Shown here one piece after another: positions 6,879-16,787 of a stretch of 20,112 nucleotides of DNA. Source of the stretch: CAWJEL01 sp964647255. Lineage in GTDB: Bacteria > Chloroflexota > Anaerolineae > CG2-30-64-16. The notes beneath the pieces are model-generated. The model did not search any database. It saw only the letters and a list, made by a program, of their open reading frames with translations, and had not been told where the DNA came from. A program made the position numbers and the translations under genes. Position 1 is the stretch's first letter; every line of letters starts with the position of its first letter. Where the stretch lies: the NCBI GenBank assembly GCA_964647255.1, contig CAZYGI010000066.1, positions 1-20,112 on the forward strand, given 5' to 3'.

Positions 6879-8153
6879 TTACGGTTTCTTCGGTTCCTTG
6901 CAGAAGCTGGCCTTCTTCCCGACGCAGTCCGTCAGCTTCTCGGTGTACTCTTGCATATCTTTCTCGTACTTGTCCATCGTGGTCTTGTAGGCGGCTTCTG
7001 CTTTTTCGTATTGTTTGAGGGTCATCCCTGGCTTTCCTGTAAACTTGGGCGGCGGTTTTTCCTTCAGTCGCTTCAGGATGTCGGCGCCATGGCTGCCCTC
7101 GTGATATTCCAGAGATGTCTTGCCGGCCGCGACGTCCTCCGGTGTCGTGCCCTTGCCATAGCCTGACGTGTCTTCGGGTTTGGCGCCTGGACCATAGGTG
7201 GTCTGGATGTCCGCCTTCGGCGCTGGTGCAGGGTCTACTGACGTGACTTTGCTGCTTTTGTACTTGTATTTTGGAGTCTCCCACTGGAGATGAAACTTAG
7301 TTTCCGCTTTGCCCGTCAGGGCCTTGTCCTCGGTCTGACCATCCGGTAACACAGTTACCGGGATCTCGCCGACCTGGAGCGCGGCGGCGCCGCTTTCACT
7401 CCGCGTGACATCCTCAGGCAGCGGCGTAGAAATCTTGGGGGGCGGTTCCTTCTCTTCTTCCTCCTCGCGCATGACCGCAGGCGGAGACCGCAGGAGCATC
7501 GAGCGGTTCACGGCCGGCGCAGGCGCTTCAATTTCCCGGTACGGCGATCTGTCATCGTCTCCGGCTTGCGGCTTTGTTCGGAGGCGCGCCGCCACCCGCT
7601 CGGCCTCCTGCTCGGCCGGGTCATCCGGCCGACTGACGGTGAGCGCACGGCCGGCCTGCGCACCGGACTGTTGCACCACGTGCGTCAGCTCATGGGCCAG
7701 CAGCTCCTGGCCGCGTGCGCTGGCCGGGTTGTGCTCGCCCTGGCGAAAGAAAATATCCTGCCCGACGGTGAATGCACGGGCCGCCAGGGCCTGGCTGAGG
7801 TGATCGGCCTGACGATCCGTGTGCACCCGCACATTTCGGAAATCGGCGCCAAAGTCGCGCTCGGCGCCGTTGCGGACTTCTCGATCAAGCGCCTGGCCGG
7901 CGCCGCGCGCCGCCTCGATGGCGGCCGCGGTCTCCGGCGCCACCAGCCCGTGCCCGGCGTCTTCTCCGGCCCGCGCCAGCAGCCGCTGCACGCCTCGGTT
8001 CCCAATCTGCCGCTGCAGATGGAGCAAGGCGTGGCTGCGCTCCCACCCCTGGCCCGATGGCGTCGCCTCGGCCAGCTCGGCATGTTGGGGGCGCGCCGGT
8101 CCGGGTTGCCGCACCTTGCTGATTTCCCCCGCAGGATAGCTTTGGACGCCCAT
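6879..8153 (-). CDS. DUF4157 putative eCIS cargo with second C-terminal HExxH motif
   Basis: A 424-residue protein. Residues 46-59 are LQRQIGNRGVQRLL, a motif shared by many eCIS-associated cargo and DUF4157 proteins. Residues about 84-164 are a DUF4157 domain: FGADFRNVRVHTDRQAD, ARAFTVGQDIFFRQGEHNP, and the zinc motif HELTH at 154-158. An acidic/Pro linker follows (EEEEEKEPPPK). The C-terminal domain (about 255-424) carries a second zinc-type motif, HEGSH at 351-355, followed by ADILKRLKEK, a Lys/Glu helix and two cysteines (TDCVGKKASFC). It may be a metallopeptidase domain, perhaps like DUF922, though the similarity is by motif only. The start is set at ATG 8153, with GAGG 6 nt upstream. 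In-frame starts at 8171 and 8195 lack a good RBS. Its place between ATPase and tail terminator suggests a payload or loading factor. Confidence 0.8.
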   Translation of the reverse strand: MGVQSYPAGEISKVRQPGPARPQHAELAEATPSGQGWERSHALLHLQRQIGNRGVQRLLARAGEDAGHGLVAPETAAAIEAARGAGQALDREVRNGAERDFGADFRNVRVHTDRQADHLSQALAARAFTVGQDIFFRQGEHNPASARGQELLAHELTHVVQQSGAQAGRALTVSRPDDPAEQEAERVAARLRTKPQAGDDDRSPYREIEAPAPAVNRSMLLRSPPAVMREEEEEKEPPPKISTPLPEDVTRSESGAAALQVGEIPVTVLPDGQTEDKALTGKAETKFHLQWETPKYKYKSSKVTSVDPAPAPKADIQTTYGPGAKPEDTSGYGKGTTPEDVAAGKTSLEYHEGSHGADILKRLKEKPPPKFTGKPGMTLKQYEKAEAAYKTTMDKYEKDMQEYTEKLTDCVGKKASFCKEPKKP

Positions 8154-8207
8154 CGCGCACCTCAAATCCATGCCGCCGCCGGAAAGGCGGGCCAACCCTG
8201 CCGGGCC

Positions 8208-9886
8208 TCACGGCCCTTGCAGGCCGCCGGGCACCGATTTCAGCGCCTTCGGGTCAATCTCCTCGTTGAAGACGATTCGCGCGCCTTCGAGCACGCTCGG
8301 CTTGACCGGATTGTCCGGGAGCCAACCCATCTTCTTTGCCGCCTTCTGTTTGAGCCAGTGCCGGCCGTCTGCCGTGCTGTTCCGATCCACCACCAGGCCG
8401 TTCTCGTTCTCCGCGATCATGATGTCGCGGCTGCCCAGGCCCAGGAAGCCGCTGCTGGTCATGGCAAGCCGCGGGAAGTTCAGGGCGCCGATGCTGGGAT
8501 TTTCCTTCAGCAGCTTGTTGCGCACGATCTCGCTTAAGCCGACGATATGCGCCGACTCGATTTTGACATCGTTCTCCGGCCGCTGCGGATCAATCTTAAT
8601 CTCCAGGTCGAGGACGCCGGCAGTCTCCGGCTCGACCAGATTCATATTGGTCCCCTCTTTGCCGGCGGCAACATCCTCAGGCGTCGGAGCGATCGTGCCC
8701 AGCTTCGCCTGCGCCTGGTACAAGGCCCACTTTTCCGTGGATTCCCGGTACTGTCCGTCAAAGGCGGCTTCTTGTTGAGCCTTGACTTCCTTCAGTAGTT
8801 TTTGCGCCCGCTTGATGCGCGGGTCGGCCTCGCCGGCCGCGGCCGGCGCAGATGCCGACGGCTTGCGCAGCTCCGGTTTGGTCGCCGTCAGGAACGTCTC
8901 CTGCGCATCGGCGCTGGCGCGTTTGATCGCAGCGCGCTGCGATTCGATGAAGGTGTCCACCGCCGGCGTCTTCACCTCGGTGAGCTTGCCCACCTGTTTC
9001 TTCGCCTCGTCGTCGCCGGAAGATTTCGCCTTGTCAAAGATCAAATCCACACCATCCTGCAGGAGCTTGACTTTGTCGTCGGCAGGGAGGCTTGGATCAC
9101 CTGTGATCGCTTTCTTGATGGGGTCGCGCAGCAGGGGGCCGAAAAGCTGGCCGATCACCGCGGACGTCACCTCGGCCAGGATGCTTGCGACCAGGTTGGA
9201 TGGCTTTTCCGGCACGCCGAGGTCCTTTTCGAGCCGATTCAGCGCATCGTTCTGGTTCAGCAGCATGATCTGATATTGCAGCCAGACCGCATCCAGCGTA
9301 TCCTCCAACGCCTGGTTGAATTCGGGAGGCTCCTTCTTCTCATCTTTCTTCTCCGGCGGTTTCTCGGCCTTCTTCCGATCCATCAGCGCATCCGCCGTGG
9401 CCGGGTCCACGGTGGATTGCGGCGGAACGCCGATGCTGGCCTGGTATTCCTGAAGCACGCCGTCTGTCTTCGGGCCGAACATGCCGTCCACGTTGAGCCC
9501 CGCCAGCATCTTCTCGTTCAGCTTGGTCTGCAGCAGCTTGACCCGCGGCCGGCGTTCCCAGGTGCCGTAGTCGAGGCCATCCCCGCGAGTGAGGCCGACC
9601 AGCGGATTGCCCTCGGTCGTCGGCGGCGCCTCGGCCGTTTTGCCATCGCCGTTGTCCGGCAAGACCCCAGACAGGTCGCGTGCCTGCGCCGGCTGCGTTT
9701 CTGCCCCGCGCGCCGCGTCTTGCAGCGTGGCCGGGTCATCCACTAACCGCTGGACGCGGCGGTTGCCCCAAACTTGTTGTAACTGCAGCATCGGGTGCGC
9801 AACGACCGGCGCGCGGCCCGGCGGCGCCATCTCCCGGCGCTGAACCGCGGCCCCCATCAAATCGTGCTGCTCCAAAGCAAGACGGC

Positions 9887-9890
<4 letters not shown>
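8208..9890 (-). CDS. Putative eCIS cargo with peptidoglycan-binding domain and unknown C terminus
   Basis: A 560-residue protein. Residues 37-50 (LQQVWGNRRVQRLV) match the GNRxVQRL motif of eCIS-associated proteins, also present in the next gene. After a Pro/Ala linker, residues about 110-170 form a PG_binding_1-like domain (RVKLLQTKLNEKM, NVDGMFGPKTDGVLQEYQ, DPATADALM). A charged Lys/Glu/Pro linker (171-190) precedes a mostly helical region with a hydrophobic stretch at 233-254 (LVASILAEVTSAVIGQLFG). Residues 403-411 are TPEDVAAGK, identical to a segment of the neighbouring DUF4157 protein. The final 130 residues (AHIVGLSEIVRNKLLKEN, then GLVVDRNSTADGRHWLKQ) match nothing I know. There is no signal peptide, fitting cargo loaded in the cytoplasm. 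ATG 9890 overlaps the ATPase stop (ATGA). A toxin or wall-targeting function is inference. Confidence 0.72.
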
Positions 9891-12052
<2,162 letters not shown>

Positions 12053-12255
12053 CGATCGTCCCTCCCCTGGCGGTGCGGACGATACACGGCAAACACAAGA
12101 TCAGAATCGGGTGGACAACACGACCCGGGGCTGGCGCGCCGGTAGCTGGTACGCGGGAGGAGGCTGGCAGCGATGAATGAGCGTGATGTAATGTTTGTCT
12201 GGCAGTCGAACGACTTTTCCAGTCCACGTCGTCTGAAGTCCGCCTGGGCTTTGGT

Positions 12256-12307
12256 CGTAACGACTTCGGTCGTTGGCGCTGGACCGAACGACTAAAGTCG
12301 TTACTAC
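12256..12307. repeat. Two-hairpin palindromic repeat element
   Basis: Two short palindromes, AACGAC-TTCG-GTCGTT (12259-12274) and AACGACT-AA-AGTCGTT (12287-12302), are joined by GGCGCTGGACCG. The same layout occurs at 20012-20065 and the same core lies inside the gene at 1-258. It would be transcribed in the 5' leader of the eCIS operon, where it could fold as two hairpins. Confidence 0.85.
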
Positions 12308-12359
12308 GAGCCCTGGACGTACCTACGCTCGGATGGGTTAGTTCGTTATTTGTGCGCGT

Positions 12360-12388
12360 ACTATACCGCTATTTTATGCTAAAGTCAA
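12360..12388 (-). promoter_or_regulatory. Sigma70-type promoter for the eCIS operon
   Basis: On the minus strand TTGACT (12383-12388) is followed by exactly 17 bp and then TATAGT (12360-12365), in the only markedly AT-rich patch of this region. The predicted start site is near 12352, giving a leader of about 300 nt before the ATPase GTG at 12052. Confidence 0.72.
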
Positions 12389-12394
12389 TGATAT

Positions 12395-12414
12395 TTTGGA
12401 ATCCTACTTCCAAA
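12395..12414. promoter_or_regulatory. Candidate operator or activator site (inverted repeat)
   Basis: A perfect 7-bp inverted repeat, TTTGGAA-TCCTAC-TTCCAAA, ends 6 bp upstream of the -35 box of the promoter facing the eCIS operon. Its spacing and position suit a dimeric DNA-binding regulator. No regulator gene is visible in the window. Confidence 0.45.
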
Positions 12415-12439
12415 GCAGCGAGATTTCCGGACGGGGCTG

Positions 12440-12486
12440 AGGCTAAACAAACAGGGTTTGGGATCGCGTGGCGGCCCCAAACCCTG
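12440..12486 (-). terminator. Intrinsic terminator of the liv operon
   Basis: A perfect 11-bp stem (CAGGGTTTGGG at 12452-12462 paired with CCCAAACCCTG at 12476-12486, loop 13 nt) is followed on the minus strand by TTTGTTTA. It begins about 30 nt after the livM stop. Confidence 0.88.
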
Positions 12487-12516
12487 CATCGCGTGACGGG
12501 AACCCGGTCGCGGCAG

Positions 12517-13572
12517 TTACTTTTTGCGGTCGGCCCCGGCGGCAGGAGGAACCCGCAGCGGTTGGAGCAAGCGCCGCCAGCCAGCCCGGAGATTGTTTCG
12601 CCGCAGTTGCCAGGTGCCGACGATGCCGTAGGGCAGGAAGAGCACCAGCAGGATGTAGACCGCGCCGATGATCAGCGGCCAGCGCGGCCCAAAGGTGTCG
12701 TTCAGCCAGTAGCCGAGCAGTTGAATGACGCCTGCCCCCAAGATTGGACCCACCAGGGTTCCAACGCCACCAATGATCGTCATCAGCAGCGCGCTGATCG
12801 TCGTCTCGACGCTCAGTACATCCGGGGTGGCGTTCAGGTTCCATAGCGCGTTGGCCAGCCCGGCCAAAGCGGCCATGACGCCGGACAGGGTGACGGCCAC
12901 CAGCTTGTACACGAACGTGTTGTAGCCGATCATCTGGGCGCGGGCCTCGTTCTCGCGGATCGCCACCATCACCCGGCCCGGCGGCGACTCCACCACGCGG
13001 CGCGCGATGAGATACATGATGACGCAGAAGGCCAGCGCGAGGAAGTAGAAGGTCAGGCGCTGGTCCGTGGGGTTCATCCACGCGGGCACCTGGATGCCGT
13101 GCAGCCCATCCTCGGCGCCCGTGATGTCCCGCAGGTCGGTGGCCTGCACCAGGATGAAGAACATCTGCGCAAAGGCCAGCGTGGCCATGGTAAGGTAGAC
13201 GCCGCTCACCCGCAGCGACACCACCCCGATCAGGATGCTCTGCACGACGGCGACGCCGATCACTGCCAGCACCGTCGGCCCCAGCGACCACCCCGCGTGC
13301 TTGAGCAGGATGCCGGCGGCGTAAGCGCCTGCGCCGAAGAACATGGCGTGGCCGAAGCTCAGGATGCCGGTGTAACCCATCAGCAAGTCGTAGCTCATCG
13401 CATAGACGGCCAGGATGAAGACCTGGATGAGCATCCCTTGCCAGAACTTGGGTGTGCCCGCGGTCACGGGCTGGCCGGTCAACAGCGCCAGGATGAACGG
13501 AAATGCGGCCAGGAGCAGCAGGACGACCGGGCCGAGCCAGTTGCGGGAAGCCAGAGAGCGGATTTTGTTCAC
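12517..13572 (-). CDS. livM: Branched-chain amino acid type ABC transporter permease LivM
   Basis: A 351-residue inner-membrane permease of the LivHM family, pairing with LivH to form the translocation channel. The family signature is clear: MSYDLLMGYTGILSFGHAMFFGAG (about 59-82), VVSLRVSGVYLTMATLAFAQ (about 117-136), the EAA-like cytoplasmic loop VAIRENEARAQMIGYN (about 203-218) that contacts the ATPases, and the terminal GGVGTLVGPILGA and FLPYGIVG. Many hydrophobic membrane helices are present and the length is normal. The start is GTG 13572 with AGGAGG 7 nt upstream. It lies 11 nt after the livH stop and is the last gene before the terminator. Family assignment is firm. Substrate is uncertain, because these transporters also carry amides, urea and aromatic acids. 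Confidence 0.95.
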   Translation of the reverse strand: MNKIRSLASRNWLGPVVLLLLAAFPFILALLTGQPVTAGTPKFWQGMLIQVFILAVYAMSYDLLMGYTGILSFGHAMFFGAGAYAAGILLKHAGWSLGPTVLAVIGVAVVQSILIGVVSLRVSGVYLTMATLAFAQMFFILVQATDLRDITGAEDGLHGIQVPAWMNPTDQRLTFYFLALAFCVIMYLIARRVVESPPGRVMVAIRENEARAQMIGYNTFVYKLVAVTLSGVMAALAGLANALWNLNATPDVLSVETTISALLMTIIGGVGTLVGPILGAGVIQLLGYWLNDTFGPRWPLIIGAVYILLVLFLPYGIVGTWQLRRNNLRAGWRRLLQPLRVPPAAGADRKK

Positions 13573-13583
13573 GGGCGATCCTC

Positions 13584-15095
13584 CTAATCTTTCTTCCCAA
13601 ACAGACCCGCCGGCCGCACGAGGAGCACCAGCGCCATGATCAGCACCGTGGAAGCCCGGGCGATCGAGGGCGACATGCGCAAGACGCCGTCCATCCAGGG
13701 CAGGTGGATGCCGGAAAGGACGAGTTGGTCGCCGAAGGCGCGGGCCAGCCCCACCAGCAGCGCGCCGACCGCTGCGCCGACGTAGTTGCCCATGCCGCCG
13801 ATGACCACTGAGATGAAGCCCTGAAGCTGGACCTCAAGGCCCAGGCCCAGGTTCACGCCGAGGAAGGGCGCCGCGGCCACACCGCCCAGCGCCGCCAGCC
13901 CGCAGCCGATGGCGAAGACCAGCGTGAAAACCCGCTGCACGTTGATCCCCAACGCCTGCACCATCTCGCTGTCTTGCACGCCTGCGCGGATGATGATGCC
14001 AAGCCGCGTCTTCTGCAGCAGGAGCGCGATGGCGATGAAGATCACCACGCCGAGGAAGATGATGAACAGGCGGTAGCTGGGGAAGGGCCGGCCCAGCACG
14101 TTGATTGACTGGCAGTGATCGTTGAACCAGGACCACAGGGTCGGCGACGGGCAATCCTTGCTTGAGCCGTTGAAGAACGCCGGGATGTCCATGTAAAAGC
14201 CGACCGTTCCCCACACGCTCTTGACCAGCTCGCTGCCGACGTAGCTCAGGCCCAGGGTCAACAAGAGCTGGTAGTAGACCCGGCCATAGAGCGGGCGAAT
14301 CAGCGAGGACTCGACCAGTGCGCCCAACCCGGCGCCGGCCAACAGGCCCATCACCAGCGCCAGCACGAAGCGCAGGTTGGATGAGATGCCCAGCAGGAAG
14401 GCCTCGCCCGGCGTACGGAGGGGGATGAGCAGGAAGGCGGCCGCGGCCAGGATGAGACCCACCAGCGCGGTCGGCCACCGGGTCCGCTGGCGCACCTCGG
14501 CCGCGCCGACCCGGCTCAGCCCGAGGCCGAGGCAGAGGCCGGAGAGGGCCAGCAGGATGATGCGCGGCAGGTAGGCTGCGGCTGCCTCCTGCGCGAGCTG
14601 GGTTGCCACCGCGCCGCCGGTTGCAGTGGCCGTGGCCGCCACCAGCTTCTCCAGGTTGAAGCCGCGCACGCCGAACACCAGCAGCACCAGGGCCAGCAGG
14701 AAGGCCAGCGCCAGGAAAGCGACGTCTTGCCAACGCAGCTTGAAGCGCGCCGGCAGCAGACTGCCCAGCCAGCGCCCGGCCTGCGCCCCGCCCAGCAGGG
14801 CCAGCGCGAACGGCAGCGCGTTGAGGATCAGCCGCGGGTTGGCGTAGGCTGTGAAGCCGACATAGGCGCCGATCATGAACAACGTGCCGTGGGCAAAGTT
14901 GAGCACATCCATCAGCCCGAAGATGAGCGACAGCCCGGAGGCCACCAGAAAATAGAGCGCACCGAGGGTCAGGCCCGACAGCAGGATGCTCGCTGTCACC
15001 TTTGGCTCGTAGCGGTTCATCATCCAGATCAGCACCAATGCCACAATGAGCAGGGTGACGAGGAGCGGCCGGTTCTTGCGCAGGAAGTTGATCAT
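13584..15095 (-). CDS. livH: LivH-type permease with large internal insertion
   Basis: The 503-residue protein carries all LivH landmarks: GLTLGALYFLVASGLSLIFG (41-60), GLMDVLNFAHGTLFMIGAYV (60-79), VESSLIRPLYGRVYYQLLLTLGL (261-283), the EAA-like loop IIIRAGVQDSEMVQALGIN (367-385), VVIGGMGNYVGAAVGALLVG (430-449) and the terminal LVRPAGLFG. Typical LivH proteins are about 290-310 residues. The excess lies mainly between residues 90 and 245, which hold several extra hydrophobic segments (AFLALAFLLALVLLVFGV, IILLALSGLCLGLGL, ALVGLILAAAAFLLI). A shorter loop with two cysteines (DCPSPTLWSWFNDHC, 314-328) is also extra. The frame is intact, so the insertion is not an assembly artefact. It starts 4 nt after the livF stop. 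Confidence 0.9.
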   Translation of the reverse strand: MINFLRKNRPLLVTLLIVALVLIWMMNRYEPKVTASILLSGLTLGALYFLVASGLSLIFGLMDVLNFAHGTLFMIGAYVGFTAYANPRLILNALPFALALLGGAQAGRWLGSLLPARFKLRWQDVAFLALAFLLALVLLVFGVRGFNLEKLVAATATATGGAVATQLAQEAAAAYLPRIILLALSGLCLGLGLSRVGAAEVRQRTRWPTALVGLILAAAAFLLIPLRTPGEAFLLGISSNLRFVLALVMGLLAGAGLGALVESSLIRPLYGRVYYQLLLTLGLSYVGSELVKSVWGTVGFYMDIPAFFNGSSKDCPSPTLWSWFNDHCQSINVLGRPFPSYRLFIIFLGVVIFIAIALLLQKTRLGIIIRAGVQDSEMVQALGINVQRVFTLVFAIGCGLAALGGVAAAPFLGVNLGLGLEVQLQGFISVVIGGMGNYVGAAVGALLVGLARAFGDQLVLSGIHLPWMDGVLRMSPSIARASTVLIMALVLLVRPAGLFGKKD

Positions 15096-15099
15096 GGGG

Positions 15100-15837
15100 T
15101 CACTCCTTTGCGGGCGCCTGGGATGTGCCCACGTACCCTGCTCCCAGGTACTTTGCGATCAGCGGACGATTCTGCACCAGATCCACCATCCGGCCCGCGT
15201 TGACCGACTGGCCGTCGTCAATGATGTAGTAGCGGTCGGCGAGCTGCGCGGCCATGCGGAAGTTCTGCTCCACCAGCAGCACGGTCGCGTGCGTCGCCAG
15301 CTGGCGCAGCGCGGCGACAATGGCTTCGATGATGATCGGCGCCAGCCCTTCGCTGGGCTCGTCAATCAGCAGCAGCCGATTCTCCGGCACCAGGGCCCGG
15401 GCGATGGCAAGCATCTGCTGCTGGCCGCCGGAGAGCTGGCCGCCGGGCAGGCGGTAGAAACGTTTGAGGTCCGGGAAGAGCTCAAAGATCAGGTCGCTGC
15501 GCCGGGCGAGATCTCCTTTGGCGCGCTCCGCGATTTTGAGGTTTTCCTCGACCGTCAGCGCACGAAAGATGGCGCGATATTCGGGCACGTAGCCGATGCC
15601 GCGGGCTGCGATCTGGTAGGCGGTCTTGCCCTGGATCGGCTCGCCGGCGTAGACGATCGTTCCTTCGCGCGGCGGGTTCAGCCCCATGATCGAGCGCAAT
15701 GTGGTGGTTTTGCCCGCACCGTTGCGGCCCAGGAGCGCGGTGATGCTGCCCTGCGGCACGGTCAGCGACACGCCTTCGAGGATGTGGAACTGGCCGATGA
15801 AGGTGTGGATGGCGTTGACCTCAAGAATGTTCGTCAT
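15100..15837 (-). CDS. livF: ABC transporter ATP-binding protein LivF
   Basis: A 245-residue cytoplasmic ATPase powering the Liv-type importer with LivG. Motifs: Walker A GRNGAGKT (37-44), Q-loop region near IGYVPEYRAIF, signature LSGGQ (135-139), Walker B LLLIDEP (155-161) and the LivF-type switch VEQN (189-192, Gln instead of the usual His). The C terminus (LIAKYLGAGYVG) is typical. ATG 15837 overlaps the livG stop (ATGA), indicating coupled translation. Length is normal. Confidence 0.95.
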   Translation of the reverse strand: MTNILEVNAIHTFIGQFHILEGVSLTVPQGSITALLGRNGAGKTTTLRSIMGLNPPREGTIVYAGEPIQGKTAYQIAARGIGYVPEYRAIFRALTVEENLKIAERAKGDLARRSDLIFELFPDLKRFYRLPGGQLSGGQQQMLAIARALVPENRLLLIDEPSEGLAPIIIEAIVAALRQLATHATVLLVEQNFRMAAQLADRYYIIDDGQSVNAGRMVDLVQNRPLIAKYLGAGYVGTSQAPAKE

Positions 15838-16538
15838 GCTGAGACTCCCNNNNNNNNNNNNNNNNNNNNNNNNNNNNNNNNNNNGCGGTCGGAGATGTTC
15901 ATGACGATGCTCATGTTGTGCTCGACCAGGATGATCGTCTTGTTGCCCCGGGCGCGGATGCGGGCGATCATCTCGACCAGCGCCGGCACCTGTTCCGAGG
16001 CCATGCCGGCCGTCGGCTCATCAAGCAGCAGCACCTGCGGATCGCCCGCCAGGATGATGGCGAGCTCCAGCTTGCGCTTGTCGCCGTGCGGCAGCACCGC
16101 CGCGGGCAGGCCGGCTTTTTCCACCAACCCTACTTCCTGCAGCGCCTGCAGCGCCTGCTCTCCGTAGCGGCGGAAACGACTGGCCGGCGCCCACATTTTG
16201 AGGTTATCACGGCCCAGCGCCTGGCTGGCGAGACGCACGTTCTCCAGCACCGTGAGGTTCGGGAAGACGTTTGTGATCTGGAACGAGCGGCCAATGCCCA
16301 GGTGGGCCATGCGATGCAGCGGCAGGTTGGTGATCTCGCGGCCGCGCAGGAACACCTGGCCCGACGTCGGCTTGAGGTAGCCGCTGATCAGGTTGAAGAG
16401 CGTCGTCTTGCCCGCGCCGTTTGGGCCGATGATGGAATGCATGGCGCCCTTGGCAACCTGCAAGTCCACGCCATCCACCGCGTGGAGGCCCCCGAAGTGT
16501 TTCGCCACCTGGCGCGTCTCGATAATCGTGTCGGCCAT
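15834..16538 (-). CDS. livG: ABC transporter ATP-binding protein LivG (assembly gap near C terminus)
   Basis: The LivG partner of LivF. From ATG 16538 it reads MADTIIETRQVAKHFGGLHA, with Walker A GPNGAGKT (38-45), the LivG-type GIGRSFQITNVFPNLTVLEN (81-100), signature region LPHGDKRKLELA (149-160; Pro and Asp differ from the common LSYGxQRxLEIA), Walker B LLLDEPTAGM (170-179) and VEHNM (205-209). After NISDR the sequence enters 35 Ns and resumes with a few residues before the TGA that overlaps livF. LivG proteins normally have about 25-30 residues after this DR, so roughly 75-90 nt are missing and the N count is too small. The start is chosen at 16538 because upstream residues (MKGMGPELHSERRCGL) do not look like the family. 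Confidence 0.9.
   Translation of the reverse strand: MADTIIETRQVAKHFGGLHAVDGVDLQVAKGAMHSIIGPNGAGKTTLFNLISGYLKPTSGQVFLRGREITNLPLHRMAHLGIGRSFQITNVFPNLTVLENVRLASQALGRDNLKMWAPASRFRRYGEQALQALQEVGLVEKAGLPAAVLPHGDKRKLELAIILAGDPQVLLLDEPTAGMASEQVPALVEMIARIRARGNKTIILVEHNMSIVMNISDRXXXXXXXXXXXXGVSA
15850..15884. other. Assembly gap (35 N)
   Basis: A run of Ns inside the 3' part of livG, removing most of the family-typical C-terminal region after the VEHNM motif. Both flanks are consistent with an intact gene. Confidence 0.95.
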
Positions 16539-16610
16539 AAGCCCGCACCGCCTTTCGGAATGGAGTTCAGGGCCCATCCCTTTCAAGTATAGCGATCCTG
16601 CCCGTTATCT

Positions 16611-16745
16611 GTCATTCTGAGCGGGCTAACGAGTCAACATACGACGCGGTAAGCCATTAGCGAAGAATCTCGGCCATGGGTGACAAGATTCTTCGCTGGT
16701 GTCTCACCATAACGAGTGTTGAGCGGTCAACTCGCTCAGAATGAC
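16611..16745. repeat. Nested palindromic repeat element between livK and livG
   Basis: Outer arms GTCATTCTGAGCG (16611-16623) and CGCTCAGAATGAC (16733-16745) are perfect 13-bp inverted repeats. Inner arms AGCGAAGAATCT (16659-16670) and AGATTCTTCGCT (16686-16697) are perfect 12-bp inverted repeats. The whole 135 bp could fold as one long hairpin. I recall such TCATTCTGAGCG/GAAGAATCT palindromes as dispersed elements in many bacteria. There is no coding capacity, so any movement would have needed a transposase supplied elsewhere. Confidence 0.8.
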
Positions 16746-16752
16746 GAGCTCT

Positions 16753-16785
16753 ATCTTCCTGCTCCCATCTTGGGAGCAGGAAGAT
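16753..16785 (-). terminator. Strong hairpin immediately after livK (terminator or mRNA stabiliser)
   Basis: Perfect 14-bp arms ATCTTCCTGCTCCC (16753-16766) and GGGAGCAGGAAGAT (16772-16785) enclose a 5-nt loop, 2 nt after the livK stop. There is no U-tract, so partial termination or protection of the livK message from 3' decay is more likely than full termination. This would help make binding protein in excess over the membrane components. Confidence 0.7.
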
Positions 16786-16787
16786 GA

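Larger units (their letters stand above)
12053..12516. other. Intergenic region between liv and eCIS operons
   Basis: This stretch of 464 bases has no gene I can support. From right to left it holds the intrinsic terminator of the liv operon, an inverted repeat, the minus-strand promoter, the two-hairpin repeat element and the RBS of the ATPase gene. I see no riboswitch or conserved small RNA. Confidence 0.7.

Noticed and set aside
7566..9746. Long plus-strand open frames opposite the two putative cargo genes (7566-8537 and 8802-9746)
   Set aside because: Shadows of well-supported minus-strand genes. They have no family motifs or convincing RBS.
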